Assembly: GCA_009760885.1 (NCBI GenBank)
Contig: CM019707.1
Coordinates: 36,568,234 to 36,632,233, forward strand
Length of the DNA stretch: 64,000 nucleotides
Direction: 5' to 3'
Origin: Achatina immaculata
Lineage: Eukaryota > Mollusca > Gastropoda > Stylommatophora > Achatinidae
The position numbers and the translations under genes are program-made. The notes below the pieces were generated by a model. The model saw only the letters and a list, made by a program, of their open reading frames with translations, did not search any database and was not told where the DNA came from. Below, in pieces: positions 31,379 to 42,414 of this stretch (the stretch's first letter is position 1; each line of letters starts with the position of its first letter).

Positions 31379-33045
31379 AATATGTCGAAAGAGGCAGAAA
31401 AATCAGCAAAAACAGGAGACAGCAAAACTTTATATAAGATACAAAAGAAGCTAACAGGTACTATTACATCTAAAGAAAGACCAATACTTAGCAAAACTGG
31501 AACCCTATTAACATCAAATAAAGACCAAAAGCAAAGATGAGCTGAACACTTCCAAGAAATACTTAATCGACCACACCCAAAAGAATTGTTAAACCTTGAA
31601 ACCGACTTACCAGCCCCACAACTAAATGTCAACCTAGATGAAATTAAATTGCATGAAATTGAAACAGCAGTGAATTTAATGGCTAACAACAAAGCTGTAG
31701 GTGAAGATGAAATAACAGCCGAAATGCTAAAAGCTATCAATAGTGACAGCATGAGGCAACTACAGAGAATGTTTAACAAGATTTGGAAAGAAGAAAAGGT
31801 CCCTTCTAAATGGAAAAAGGGAATCATTGTGAAAATACCACCAAAAAAAAAAGGCTACCTTAGTGACTGTAACAATTGGAGAGGAGTAACCTTAATATCA
31901 GTTGTGTCAAAAGTATTTTGCAAGGTCATTTTGAATAGACTTAAAGATATAGTGGATACTGCAATGAGAGAAGAACAAGCAGGATTTCGAAAAGGGAGAA
32001 GCTGTCTCGACCAAATCTTTACTCTAAGAATAATACATGAAGAACATATTGAAAAGCAGAAAACATTAATACTGAACTTCATAGACTTTAAAAAGGCATT
32101 TGATAGCATACACAGAGATTCATTATGGAGAATTTTAAGTCTATGTGGAAACCATCTAAAATTGTCAACATCATTAAGAAGTTATCCAATGGATATGTTT
32201 GTGCAGTCAAAATAGAAGAAGGGATTAGTGAATGGTTCCATACTGAAACAGGTGTGAAACAAGGATATATACTGTCTCCTTTACTTTTTGGGATTACAAT
32301 AGACTTCATAATGACAAAATGCTGCACAGGTAACACAGGTATTGACTGGGTACATGGGACCCAACTAGAAGATCTTGATTTTGCTGATGACATAACTCTT
32401 ATCAGTAACAATGTGAATTCAGTGCAAGAAAAAACAAATATCCTGTCTTCACTGGCTAGCAAAATAGGACTTGAAATTAACAAGAACAAAACAAAAATAA
32501 TGAAAATTCCCCTTAATCAAAATGGAAAAATACACATAGAAGGGACAGATATTGAAGAAGTCAATCAATTTGCATACCTTGGCAGCTACATAGACCAGGA
32601 TGGAGACACTAGAAAGGAAGTTAGGATCAGAATTGCAAAAGCAGCATCAATCTTCAAGAATCTTGAGAACATATGGAATTCAAAAGTTATAAGCACAAAA
32701 ACCAAGTTAAGACTATTCAATTCAAATGTAATATCCACCCTCATTTATCAATGCGAAAGCTGGAAAACAACTAAAGAAATAGAAAAGAAATTAGACTCTT
32801 TTGAAAACAAATGCATAAGGAAAATACTCGGCATCAAGTGGAACGAATTCAAGAAAATGCAGAGATAAGACAGATGACTGAACAACAACTAGTCTTATGG
32901 GTAATCAGGAAAAGGAGATGGACATATGTTGGTCACTTGATGAGAAGAAATGATCAGAGAATCCCAAAACAAGGTATCAAGTGGAACACAACAGGCCGAA
33001 GAAAAAGAGGCAGACCGCGTGAAACTCTGAAAGGACATTATTAAG
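31379..33045 (+). pseudogene. Reverse transcriptase of LINE-A copy 2 (frameshifted)
   Basis: Reverse transcriptase that would copy element RNA at the nicked target. In order: ANNKAVGEDEITAEML, VPSKWKKGIIVKIP, SDCNNWRGVTL, EEQAGFRKGRSCLDQIFTLR, motif A NFIDFKKAFDSI (about 32075-32110), motif B GVKQGYILSPLLF (about 32251), motif C LDFADD (FADD 32380-32391), FAYLGSYIDQDGD, and tail RKRRWTYVGHLMRR and GRRKRGRPRE. Catalytic Asp residues are present. A stop lies near 31538. A frameshift near 32140-32160 separates motif A from B, another near 32860 precedes the tail, and the tail shifts again near 33030. Confidence 0.85.
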
Positions 33046-33165
33046 AGAGGCCAAATTAACAGGCATAAAATCCTTTGATGAGGTTGGAAGACTCGCCGAA
33101 GACAGGAAAAATTGGCGAACTACTTTGCGAGCCCTATGTGACGTTTAACGGCACGGGAAGGATAT

Positions 33166-33993
33166 AAGAAGATGGTGTCACCCCCCCCCCCCCCCACAAT
33201 CGACTACCAATCACGTGGATGATGCCGCCTCGGTCAAGGTTGTACACCCCTCGACCTAACCGTGCATCGTCCCTCCCGCAGTCCTGATCTGGCTACCGCC
33301 CTATCATCACGCCTTCCGTCCACTGAAGGAGGTTCTACGCGGTCACGGGTTAACCTTTGATGAAGAGGTCAAGGAAACAGGAGCAGACCTAGATTCAGGA
33401 GCAGGAGAGAAGCTCCTCCTCCGTAGGAATGAAGAAGATGGTGGAGCGATAGAAGAAGTACATCGACCTCCAAGGAAAGCTATTTGAAGAAGCGCTATGT
33501 TCATTTGAGTTACTATTATTAAAGGGTGTGTTGCATTTATTTTGTGACTCTCCCTTTAATTGCGTTTCATTCTTATAACTTTTATTATTTATCATTTTCT
33601 CCATCTCTTTTCCATCAATCCCAGGATATCCTCCATCACAATGCGTAACATTCCGTGGAGAAATTATTATAACATGAATGATTGTTGCAGCTACAGAAAA
33701 TATTGGGATTATACACGCCTCTGTAGATCTTGACTTCGTCATGAGAGAGCACTGAGGGACGTGCTCAGAATGAGAGAAAGCTGATCTAGTATGCAAGCAG
33801 CAAGCACGAGGTCTGAGTGGGCTTGATTTCAAATCTTGATCACGGCATGGAAGACAGCCAGGGATGTTTACAAATTATTTGTGGATCCTTTTATCAGCTT
33901 CAGGCAATTCTCTGTAATGATTGACTTCATTGGTGGTCATATAATCATACGGAATTTTGTTTATCTTTCCCGCGTCTGGCACATTCTCTGGAA
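33166..33993. other. Unannotated stretch
   Basis: Starts with a C-run (33181-33196). No recognisable gene or repeat; the minus-strand open frame at 33395-33832 has no known motif. Confidence 0.5.
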
Positions 33994-34229
33994 CAGTGGT
34001 TCTCAAAATGAGTCACTGGAGCTCCATGGCTTCGTTTTGTTGCACTTGTTCTTCCCGCTGTAAACCGTTCTAACCATTCATAAAATCTTTAGATAATCCA
34101 TTGAAGGATTATAGATCTAGGGACCAGGAAACGGAATGGGCTCGATTTAAAAACAGAGACATCTGGGTTCTGTTTATTGCTTTATTTGTAATAAGGGGGC
34201 CGACGGCCGAGAAAGGCCAAGAACCACTG
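33994..34229. mobile_element. hAT-type MITE candidate
   Basis: Left end CAGTGGTTCTCAAAATG at 33994; right end, read inward on the other strand, CAGTGGTTCTTGGCC, ending at 34229. CAGTGGTTCT ends are typical of hAT elements. Flanking 8-mers CTCTGGAA (33986-33993) and CTTTCGAA (34230-34237) match at 6 of 8, consistent with an aged 8-bp target-site duplication. No transposase, about 236 bp. Confidence 0.7.
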
Positions 34230-34439
34230 CTTTCGAACGTGCCCAGACATCTTTGGACATATAAAACTGAAAGCTGAGAAGCAGTTAGCAAATTATAACT
34301 TATACAGAAAAAAAGGAGGTTAACAGTATCATTCTGTGACATTTTCCCGTAAATCAAGCAGCAAAAATTGAGTAATCATGTCACAGATAATGTTATTTAT
34401 TGGTACAAGTAATAGAGTGACAACACAAAGATTCTTATC
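34230..34439. other. Unannotated spacer
   Basis: Nothing recognised. Confidence 0.5.
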
Positions 34440-34625
34440 TTATTTCTTATATCCTTCCCGTGCCGTTAAACGTCACACAGGGCTCGCAAAGTAGTTCGCC
34501 AGTGTTTCCTGTCTTCGGCGAGTCTTTCAACCTCATCAAAGGATTTTATGCTTGTTAATTTGGCCTGTCTTAACAATGTCCTCTTCAGAGTTTCACGCGG
34601 TCTGCCTCTTTTTCTTCGGCCTGTT
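34440..34625 (-). mobile_element. LINE-A copy 3, 3' end only
   Basis: The reverse complement matches 32995-33165: GRRKRGRPRETL, the SFDEV-RLAEDRK block, CEPCVTFNGTG and GGATATAAGAA at the end. It is a 5'-truncated insertion in the opposite orientation to copy 2, about 1.3 kb away. Confidence 0.85.
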
Positions 34626-34835
34626 GACTGGGTAAAGATTGGATAAAAGTAAAATGTGACAACTGGGAAAGAGGAAACAAGGAAGACCTAGAAGCACCTG
34701 GTGAAGGAGCCTTGAAGCAGAGATTAAAAAAAAAAAAAAGATGGATTACACCTGGAGACAGAAGAAATAGCCCAGAAAAGAAATACACGGAAAGCCCTTG
34801 TTGAAGGCCTGTGACCCCAGCTAGGGGTAAAGAAA
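34626..34835 (+). mobile_element. LINE 3'-end relic of another family
   Basis: KQGRPRSTW, stop, RSLEAEIK (34670-34730), then an A-run, LETEEIAQKRNTRKALVEGL and a TWG-like QLGVKKGRKE end. This is the standard LINE C-terminal tail, with one stop and a shift at the A-run. Confidence 0.7.
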
Positions 34836-35109
34836 GGAAGGAAGGAATGAAAATGTGACAGAGCAGATGTGTTGCTTGTGAAATGTGACAGTAAGAGTAA
34901 CAGCAGCAAAATATGACAAAGTAACACTGGCAGAAAGTAACAGAACAAGCGCGGCAACGCTAAAATATGACAAAGTAACGGTAATGAGAAGGCGAATGCA
35001 TGACACAAGATGGTGACTGCACGTCTTTTATAGCCAAGAGAATCAATTATCAGAATGTCAACAGTTCTAGAGAATGTATCCCCCCCCCCCCCCATAACTC
35101 CAGCAGAGA
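34836..35109. other. Spacer with AAATGTGACA recurrences and a C-run
   Basis: AAATGTGACA/AAATATGACAAAGTAAC words recur about five times. C-run at 35080-35094, just before the inverted-duplication arm. Confidence 0.55.
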
Positions 35110-35404
35110 TAAGGAGCGGTGATTTCCTTTTGATATACGGACTTTGGTACGAGAACTGACGCATTGATTCCAAATATTGGGCGAGTCTGAGTTTAGTTAT
35201 GACTGGGTATTGAAAAGTTATCAGTTTGACCAAGAAAGGAAAGATCTAGAGCCATGGGACTGCCATGTTATTTCACACATTCACTCAAGAAGATCAATAC
35301 ATTTGCAACTGGTTGAATTTTCACTTTCGTGTATTTTAGTTTTCTTTTTTTTCCCCCCTTCTTTTTCTTACCTCTCTTCTGTCTGTTTAACTCTGTGTAA
35401 CTTG

Positions 35405-35550
35405 TTTTGTTGTTTTCTTTCTTTCTTTCTTTCTTTCCTGTTTTCTTTCTTTCTTTCCTTCTTTCTTTCTTTCTTTCTTTCTTTCTTTCCTTCTTTCTTT
35501 CCTTCTTTCTTTCTTTCTTTCTTTCTTTCTTTCCTTCTTTCTTTCTCTAT
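35405..35550 (+). repeat. (CTTT)n microsatellite, expanded in arm 1
   Basis: About 35 CTTT-type units with CCTT interruptions. Arm 2 has only about 5 units at the matching place (about 46775-46795). Confidence 0.95.
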
Positions 35551-36039
35551 CATTTCATTCTATCATAACTTCCTTTCTTTCTTCCTTCTTTCACTTATTT
35601 CTTTTATCTTCCTTTCCTTCTTTTCATTTCCGATGGTTTCTCTCCCTTCTCCACTTTGTTTTCTTTCCTCTACTTTCTTTTCTTCCCTTAACATTTCTTT
35701 ATACTCTTATTTCTTTTTGTCTTGAATGAATAACTGTGGCGTTATTTTGATGGCTAATATTGTTTATTAAAAAAAAGTAATTTCCTATGAAAGCCGTGGT
35801 CGATGATAAAAAACAATATTGCTAGTTTCATGTCGAGATCTTTGACCTGCCCACAGTGAGGATCTTTGTTTTCAGAACTGGACGAAGACAGGGCCACAGT
35901 GACTTTCTTGAAATCCCGTGCAACTGTTTCCAAGAAAAAGCCATTTAATTGTCAAAGCGTCTTGACCAGTTACCGGTGACGAACTCTGGCGAGTGTACAA
36001 TCGATAACCCACACTTAATATTACTTCTACGCGGAACCC

Positions 36040-36655
36040 CTCCCAACGTCAACCCCCCCCCCCAATGTCAACCCCCCCAACGTCAACCCTCCCAACGTCA
36101 ACCCTCAACGTCAACCCCCCAAATGTCAACTCCCCCAACGTCAACCCCCCCAAACGTCAACCCCCCAACGTCTACCTAAACAACGTCAACCCCCCCCCCC
36201 CAACGTCAACTCCCCAAACGTCAACCTCCCCCCCCCAACGTCAACCCCCCAACGTCAACCCCCCAAACGTCAACCCCCCCAACGTCAACCTCCCAGACGT
36301 CAACCCCCCAACGTCAACCCCCCCCCCAAACGTCAACCCCATCAACGTCTACCCCCACAACGTCACCCCCCCAACGTCAACTCCCCAAAAGTCAACCTCC
36401 CCCCCAACGTCAACCCCCAAACGTCAACCCCCCAACGTCAACCCCCAAACGTCAACCCCCCCAACGTCAATCCCCCAAACTTCAACCCCCCCCCCAACGT
36501 CTACCGCCACAAACGTCAACCCCCCTCCCAACGTCAACTCCCCAAACGTCAACCTCCCCCCCAACGTCAACCCCCCAACGTCAACCCCCAAACGTCAACC
36601 CCCCCAACGTCAACCCCCCCCCCATGTCAACCCCCCCAAACATCAAACACCCCCC
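36040..36655 (+). repeat. C-rich minisatellite (AACGTCAACCCCCC)n
   Basis: About 45 units of AACGTCAACC plus a variable C-run; unit length about 12-19 bp from C-run changes. The opposite strand is GGGGGGTTGACGTT. Frames stay partly open (Asn-Val-Asn-Pro-Pro) but shift with each C-run change. Absent from arm 2. Confidence 0.97.
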
Positions 36656-36675
36656 TCCCCCACCCCCGAGGCAGT

Positions 36676-36762
36676 GAACTGTGCTAGGTTATTTTCTGAG
36701 ACCACCTGTACCAGCACAAAGATACTGACTGAATACGAAGCTTTTCTTTCTGTCTTCTGCAG
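36676..36762 (+). repeat. Dispersed repeat, copy 2
   Basis: Matches the two ends of 29349-29547 with a single CAGCACAAAGATACTGACTG unit between. Present only in arm 1. Confidence 0.8.
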
Positions 36763-37204
36763 GGGAAGGGGACTGGGGCGGGGCGGGTGTGTGAACGCCC
36801 CTCACCTACCAGGTCAGCTGGCTACTTTCACAGTCTGTTAGCTCCGGATTAATTCTCGTCCCCAAACTTTCTCAGGTCACTGGACAGTTTGATGACATGT
36901 CAACACAGGATGACGGCCATGGCCGGTTTTTTGTCTTCATCAAGGAAACAAGTCAGAATTTTGGGTTCCCAGAAAAACAGCCTTCACCGCAGTAACAGAG
37001 GATATCTAATATCATTCAGGTTAAAACCATAGTTATCAGAAAACCATAAATTACTGACAACTGATGTTAAGAATTCGAAATTAACGAACACTTTCACCTA
37101 CCAAAATATTTGTTTATGTATATAACAAAGCACTTATTTATATCTTCAACTACATGCGACACTTAAAATAAAAAGAGGTAACTCCTCAAAATTGACGGTA
37201 CATA

Positions 37205-37420
37205 ACGGACAAATGAAAGAGAGGAATACCAAGGAGAAAATGGCAACATGACATTGTTGAGGACCTAGGAATGGATGCATCAGCAGCAGGACCTCTTGCT
37301 TACAACTGAGAGGTCCTCAAGAGAGCTTTGGGGAAGCGAAGTTCTGCAGGGGACATACACATGAATGAATAAATGAATGAATGAATGAATGAATGAATGA
37401 ATGAACAATAAAATGAGTAA
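37205..37420 (+). mobile_element. LINE-E copy 4, 3' end with (GAAT)n tail
   Basis: KERNTKEKMATKHD-like region, then EDLGMDASAAGPLAYN, RALGKRSSAGDIH and a (GAAT)n tail at 37363-37404. Shared with 44890-45100 in arm 2, so it predates the inverted duplication. Confidence 0.8.
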
Positions 37421-37800
37421 ATCATTGGAGGTAGCAGAGATGTGGTTGCTGAGAAGAATGTTGAGGACGCCATGGACAGCCAAGATAATTAATGAGAAGT
37501 GTTTGTGACAAGCTAACGAGCAACGTGATATAATAACAAAGATAAGGAAAAGGCAACTAACATTCTTGGAGCATGTGACGAGAAGAGAGAAACTGGAAAA
37601 CATCATAACAATGGGAAAACTTCAAGACAGGAGAGGCAGAGGACGACAGAGGGAACAGATGTTATAAGTCCTGACACTGTGGCATGGAAAGACCTCAGCA
37701 ACAGGGCTACTCAGAAATGTCAAGGACCCATATCGGTGGTGGAGTATGACCGCCCATGCTGTCCGGCGTGGCACGTGATGATGATGATGATGATGAATAT
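37421..37800 (+). mobile_element. LINE 3'-end relic with (GAT)n tail, arm 1
   Basis: Encodes MWLLRRMLRTPWTAKI, IRKRQLTFLEHVTRREKLEN, GRGRQREQ, LLRNVKDPYRWWSMTAHAV and ends at GGCACGTGATGATG. It is a LINE C-terminal tail, with stops. Its pair is 44510-44905 in arm 2. Confidence 0.8.
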
Positions 37801-38235
37801 GATGATGAATATTAACAAGAATTATAGTACTAATAACTTAGGCTTCTGTAACATTTCCAATGATCATTTATAACATAGATAAACACTAGCAAATTTCAGG
37901 TAAGATTAAAAAAAAAAAAAAACACACACACAAAAAAATGAATAGTTTCTGTTATCTTAAAGCCGATCAACTTAAGAAGACAGGTAAGCTCCTGGTATTA
38001 ACCCTATAAAGCTGGGAGACTAGACAAGGGAGAGAATCTAAACAGCCGTGGCAGCAGATTCCACCTTTCTCCGGTAACGCAGGATCATGAATTAGCATGC
38101 ATAATTTCAAGACTGAAACGGGAATCGTTCGACCATGAAACTACCAGTAGCTAAGCCAGTTTTAGTGGAAAATCAGTCTATATAATTTTCTTGGTCACAC
38201 CGTCTATTAGTGCACTTAAGCTAACTGCCATTTTT

Positions 38236-38562
38236 TTTATGAATATGGCGTAACAGTATTATAAATATACTTGGAATTCTGTTTTTCCTTTGTTTGTTTG
38301 TTTGTTTAGATTCTATTTTTGTGACTACAGAGTTGGCAACTTCTGGGACAAATAGCACACTATTTAGAAAATACATTCTCTCTCTGTCTAGAAAATAAAT
38401 TCTCTCTCTGTCTATCATTTTTCATTTTGTCTCTTTCTTTCTTTCTTTTCATCTCTCTCTCTCTCTCTCTCTCTGCTATCCCTATCCTAATGTTGACTAA
38501 AGTGGGACGGTGGAAGACAAAGAAACAAGATACATGACAGATTAAAGGAGTGGTATAGAGCA
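38236..38562. other. Inverted-repeat spacer, left part
   Basis: Short (GTTT)n at 38291-38308, a 2-copy AGAAAATA...CTCTCTCTGTCT repeat, and (TC)n at 38453-38474. No gene. Confidence 0.6.
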
Positions 38563-38733
38563 GGACACCACAGGGGAGCAGAAGTAAGGGTAGACCAAAA
38601 GAGACATGGAGAAGAACAACAGAAAGGATGTTGAGCAATAGAGGGCTCACATGGGCAAGAGCAGAAAAAAAGGCGAAAGACAGGCATTTGTGGAAAACCC
38701 TTGCGGAAGCCCCATGTGCCCTGGGCACTTAAG
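38563..38733 (+). mobile_element. LINE-B copy 3, shortest 3' end
   Basis: Starts inside the WTPQG block (GGACACCACAGGGGAGCAGA) and runs through RSKGRPKETWRRTTERMLSN, RGLTWARAEKKAKDRHLW and TLAEAPCALGT to TTCAGAGAGAGA. The tail reading frame is intact in this piece. Confidence 0.88.
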
Positions 38734-38744
38734 GTTCAGAGAGA

Positions 38745-38833
38745 GATAGAGCGGGATCCAGACCACATCTTATAGATGGAACAAAGGACAGATGGTTGTG
38801 GAGATCAGTGACGACCAACACCTGATTGCCATG

Positions 38834-38876
<43 letters not shown>

Positions 38877-38881
38877 GAGAT
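38745..38881 (+). mobile_element. LINE 3' tip with (GA)n tail
   Basis: DRWLWRSVTTNT, stop, LPWTR then (GA)n at 38838-38880. Compares with the minus-strand end at 13491-13540, which instead carries (GATA)n. Confidence 0.6.
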
Positions 38882-39087
38882 GTGGCATAGTTTCAAACAG
38901 AATAATATTATCTGTTACGGAAATTAAAAATACTGGATTACTATTTCAAACATTTTGCGGAACAAAATTGTTTGACCCTTAAGAGATTTATTAAGACTTT
39001 GCCCTTAGCACCAGTGGCCCCATGCGGGTGAGGACGACTGGAGCCCCTGGTAGGTAAGGACACAATGTGGACGTCAACCGTTATCAC

Positions 39088-39258
39088 ACTGTTCATTGTA
39101 TGCCAGTTTGTTCACTGTTTGCCAGTTTGTTCATTGTTTGCCAGTTTGTTCATTGTTTGCCACACTGTTCATTGTTTGCCAGTTTGTTCATTGTTTGCCA
39201 CACTGTTCATTGTTTGCCAGTTTGTTCATTGTTTGCCACACTGTTCATTGTTTGCCAC
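39088..39258 (+). repeat. 19-bp minisatellite, 9 copies
   Basis: The unit is GTTCATTGTTTGCCAGTTT or the same ending CACACT. In the right half the two types alternate, giving 38-bp dimers. All three plus frames are open (His-Cys-Leu-Pro-Val-Cys-Ser-Leu); not a gene. Confidence 0.97.
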
Positions 39259-39309
39259 TAACACGTGGCTCTTTGCTTTGAAATGCGAAAATTAACCTTT
39301 TTTTCCCAC

Positions 39310-39881
39310 TAGATTCAAAGGTTAAATCAAAAGCGAGCATTTGTTCAAGCTAGAATAAGCAGGGCCAGGACACCATTTATCCAACTTAACAAAAATATGA
39401 TCATCCAAGAACATCAAAACAAGAACCAAACTTAGGCTTTTCAATAGAAACGTAAAGACTGTCCTACTATATGGTGCAGAGACATGGGTTATGACCAAGA
39501 CAATACAACAGAGGATACAAACATTCATGAAGTACCGTCTGAGGAGGATTTTAAACATTAAATGGCAGGACAAGATCAGGAAAGAGGAGGTCTGGAAAAG
39601 GTCAAGGCAAGAACCTATGAACCTATAAATGACGTCATGGAAATGGAGGTGGATTGGCCACACTCTGAGGAAACCCGACACCAGCTCAGCAAGACAGGCG
39701 CTGACATGGAATCCTCGAGGAAATAGAAAACGAGGAAGACCTAGACTTACTTGGAGAAGAGAAATTATGACAGTGCTCAGAGACAAGGGATACACACGGA
39801 AGGAAGCAGAGAATAATTCCAAGAACAGGGATGACTGGAGAGCCTTTATCCTTGGCCTATGCTCTCAAGGGAGTGAAAGGC

Positions 39882-39886
<5 letters not shown>
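39310..39886 (+). mobile_element. LINE RT C-terminal relic with (GAT)n tail
   Basis: KRAFVQARISRARTPFIQLN, LLYGAETWVMTKTIQQRIQ, YRLRRILNIKWQDKI, WKWRWIGHTLRKPDTSSARQ, LTWNPRGNRKRGRPRLTWRR and DDWRAFILGLCSQGSERR at the stop. At least three frameshifts upstream of 39629; the last 85 codons are open. Followed directly by a long (GAT)n run. Confidence 0.85.
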
Positions 39887-39941
<55 letters not shown>

Positions 39942-39962
39942 ATTGATGATGATGATGATGAG
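39887..39962 (+). repeat. (GAT)n microsatellite
   Basis: About 24 GAT units with one ATT interruption, directly 3' of a LINE end. Confidence 0.97.
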
Positions 39963-40099
39963 TTGACTTACAATCTATCGATGGCTAGATCTGTTTAGTC
40001 TTATCTCCTTCCTCATATTTTTCAGCGTGAATGGAGACAAATAAATGTCTTGATGGGACTCTGCGGTTTGCTTTATATAAAGGAGTACTTAGTTTCCGT

Positions 40100-40300
40100 A
40101 CTTTCCTCTCACCCTTCCTCGCATGAGTGGCCCCTCTCTCTGTTTCCAGGAACTTTTAGTGTGGATGTTTTCTGTCGTACATTGTCTGGCGGTTGTAGTG
40201 TGATATGGACAAACCATTTGACTTGGTGTTTCTGGATGTAGTGTATTACTGGTGCTCTGATTTTGTCTTTTTGTGATTTGGTCCCTTTTTTCAACAATTA
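40100..40300 (-). mobile_element. LINE C-terminal relic, unexpanded relative of 55.0-55.6 kb
   Basis: Minus strand KIRAPVIHYIQKHQVKWFVH, ITLQPPDNVRQKTSTLKVPG and NRERGHSCEEG. Same order as the relic at 54960-55680, but with one copy of the HQVKWFVHITLQPPDNVRQK block where the other has about ten. Confidence 0.7.
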
Positions 40301-40469
40301 GTATTTTTCTTAAATATTTCTTCTATGGCGATGGATATTATTTAAACAACCAATAGACAGGTACATGGGCTCACTTTCCTGATTCGCATTTCTCCTTCCA
40401 CCTGCATTTGCTTTTTCCTTTGCTTCCGTTTCTGTAGCAGTCTGATAGTTTTTTTACCAGATAGGCTTT
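40301..40469. other. Unannotated spacer
   Basis: Nothing recognised. Confidence 0.5.
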
Positions 40470-40968
40470 TGCAATGCTGCAGAATATATGGAAATCCAAA
40501 AAACTAAGCATAAATATGAAAATCAGGATATTTAAGAGTAATGTTCTAAGTGTACTACTCTATGGCAGCGAATGCTGGAAAATCACCAAAACCATAGAAA
40601 ACAAGTTGAATTCTTTCCAGACTAAATGTTTACGAAGAATTAGAAAAATATTTTGGCCAAACACTATAAGAAATAACATCTTATTAGCAGAAATGCAGAT
40701 GAAACCACTGACAACAATTATTGAGGAAAGACGCTGGCGATGGTTGGGACATGTGCTCCGAATGACTGACAACTCACTACCAAAAATAGCACTAAGATGG
40801 ACACCACAGGGGAGCAGAAGTAAGGGTAGACCAAAAGAGACATGGAGAAGAACAACAGAAAGGATGTTGAGCAATAGAGGGCTGACCTGGGCAAGAGCAG
40901 AAAAAAAGGCGAAGGACAGGCATTTGTGGAAAACCCTTGCGGAAGCCCCATGTGCCCTGGGCACTTAA
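40470..40968 (+). mobile_element. LINE-B copy 4, longest and open 3' end
   Basis: An uninterrupted frame of 164 codons: MLQNIWKSKKLSI, LSVLLYGSECWKITKTIENK, TKCLRRIRKIFWPNTIRNN, RRWRWLGHVLRM, LRWTPQGSRSKGRPKETWRR, RAEKKAKDRHLWKTLAEAP, stop at 40966. It covers the region after RT motif C only; no catalytic residues remain. It is the best template for the other four LINE-B ends. The ATG at 40474 is simply the first Met in a truncated copy. Confidence 0.9.
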
Positions 40969-40970
40969 GG

Positions 40971-41026
<56 letters not shown>
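40971..41026 (+). repeat. (GA)n tail of LINE-B copy 4
   Basis: About 26 GA units directly after TTAAGGTTCA. Confidence 0.97.
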
Positions 41027-41028
<2 letters not shown>

Positions 41029-41389
41029 TACATATTTGTATGTTTTTAACTGATAAGTAGGAAAGACCTACTTGGACGATCTTGGAAAGGTCTTGGGCGA
41101 TCACGTGGCTTGGCTCCTGTGTTGGTTCTCAGATTGACTGGCAAGTTCTGCCACTGTCGGGAATGTGATAAACTTCATTTCTGCACCCACGATATCTTGG
41201 CAACAAATTGCACCTTTCCCACGTGTAAATAAAGATCAATGTGAATTTCTAATTGTCAGAGTGGCTTTTGAGAAAGTTCATGACATGAAACTAAAAAGCT
41301 GTTAGCACTGGATGAATCTTTGGGACTGTAATATACTGAGAAATGAGAATACGTCATTAAGTTATTGACTTGTCTATTTCATCTTAGAG
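41027..41389. other. Unannotated stretch
   Basis: Nothing recognised. Confidence 0.5.
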
Positions 41390-41575
41390 AGACCAAAGGA
41401 GTGCGGAGATCTTGAGGAAAGATCAATAGCTTGTGGCAATGTACGTGAGTTCACGCAGTCTTGATAGGATCTGGAGATGACTAGGGGCTTTGCCATGTCG
41501 ACAGGGATTAGGATCTGATGTGACCAACGCCCTTGACCGCAGAAGAATAAGAAGAACATAATGTCTCCTAAATGT
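41390..41575 (+). mobile_element. Jockey-type LINE 3' tip, copy 1
   Basis: The GGGCTTTGCCATGT...GACAGGGATTAGGATCTG...ATGTGACCAAC and GAAGAA...TGTCTCCTAAATGTGA blocks match 42660-42760. The coding part is decayed. Confidence 0.65.
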
Positions 41576-41741
41576 GAAAATATAGTGTCGTCTTTATATT
41601 GGGTGTCAATTTACGTACGTCCTCGTATGATTGTTAAATCTATGATCTTAAATCACGAGGGAAAAACGACAGACGAAACTTGAGCAGTGTTTCTTCCGTG
41701 ACTGAAAATAGCTTGGTTTGTTAAAATAAATTGTCTTGTAG

Positions 41742-41876
<135 letters not shown>

Positions 41877-42414
41877 GAAAGTGATAATTTAATGAGAGAT
41901 AGAACGAATTTACTATGAGGATAGAGGGAGAGAAAGAGAGAAAGAATTTGCTAAAATAGACAGAGAAAAAAAGACAAAGAAATTACTAAGATGGAGGGAA
42001 AGAGAGAGAGAGAGAAGAGAGAGAGAAATTGCTAATAGAGAGAGACAAGACTATTTTTGCTTTCTTTCACGTACCTAAAGCGCTCTTTCTAAAACTCTTC
42101 CAGACAAATCCAATCTTTTTTTCCGCTCTCTAATTTTCCCATGAACAATCCTCTAATACCGTAAAAGCATAAAAAATAAATAATCTCAGACACATTATTG
42201 AAATGTAAACAGATTTAATTTGTGACAGATCTTTGACGTAAGGAAAAAAAAAAAGGAAGAATCTTGACTTTCCATCAACTTCTCATGGACCTTTCCTGTA
42301 AGCATAACGTTATCCAAAACCATCAAGTTCGCCAGCACAGTCAAGTACACGAAATATCCATCTTCAAATTTCTCTAAAGTCAATATATGTACACTTTTCC
42401 ACGCTAAAGTAAGT
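41877..42414. other. GA-rich then unannotated stretch
   Basis: GAGA-rich to about 42050, then no recognised feature. Confidence 0.55.

Larger units (their letters stand above)
30410..33165 (+). mobile_element. LINE-A copy 2, RT-bearing, endonuclease deleted
   Basis: The 5' UTR (30410-30955) matches 1-820. After a divergent segment and a (TA)n run, homology to copy 1 resumes in the linker at about 31160 (SQHKKSVHRKINSHSL). The whole endonuclease (copy 1, about 1054-1770) is absent, as is a ~190-bp linker piece (copy 1, about 1985-2175) at 31364. RT and the basic C-terminal tail follow, ending near CACGGGAAGGATATAAGAAG before a C-run. It lacks the nicking domain, so it is non-autonomous even apart from its frameshifts. 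Confidence 0.88.
35110..38235 (+). repeat. Inverted duplication, arm 1
   Basis: Pairs with the reverse complement of 43490-47085 in four collinear blocks: 35110-36020, 36763-37195, 37205-37900 and 37950-38235 (approximate). Examples are GGTACGAGAACTGACGCATT, CCATGGCCGGTTTTTTGTC and CGTGGCAGCAGATTCCACC. Blocks are diverged by substitutions and indels. Arm-specific insertion: the C-rich array and dispersed repeat at 36030-36762. Confidence 0.9.

Noticed and set aside
35949..36841. 258-codon Asn-Val-Asn-Pro-rich frame
   Set aside because: It is a C-rich minisatellite with frame changes at each C-run; the collinear arm 2 lacks it completely.
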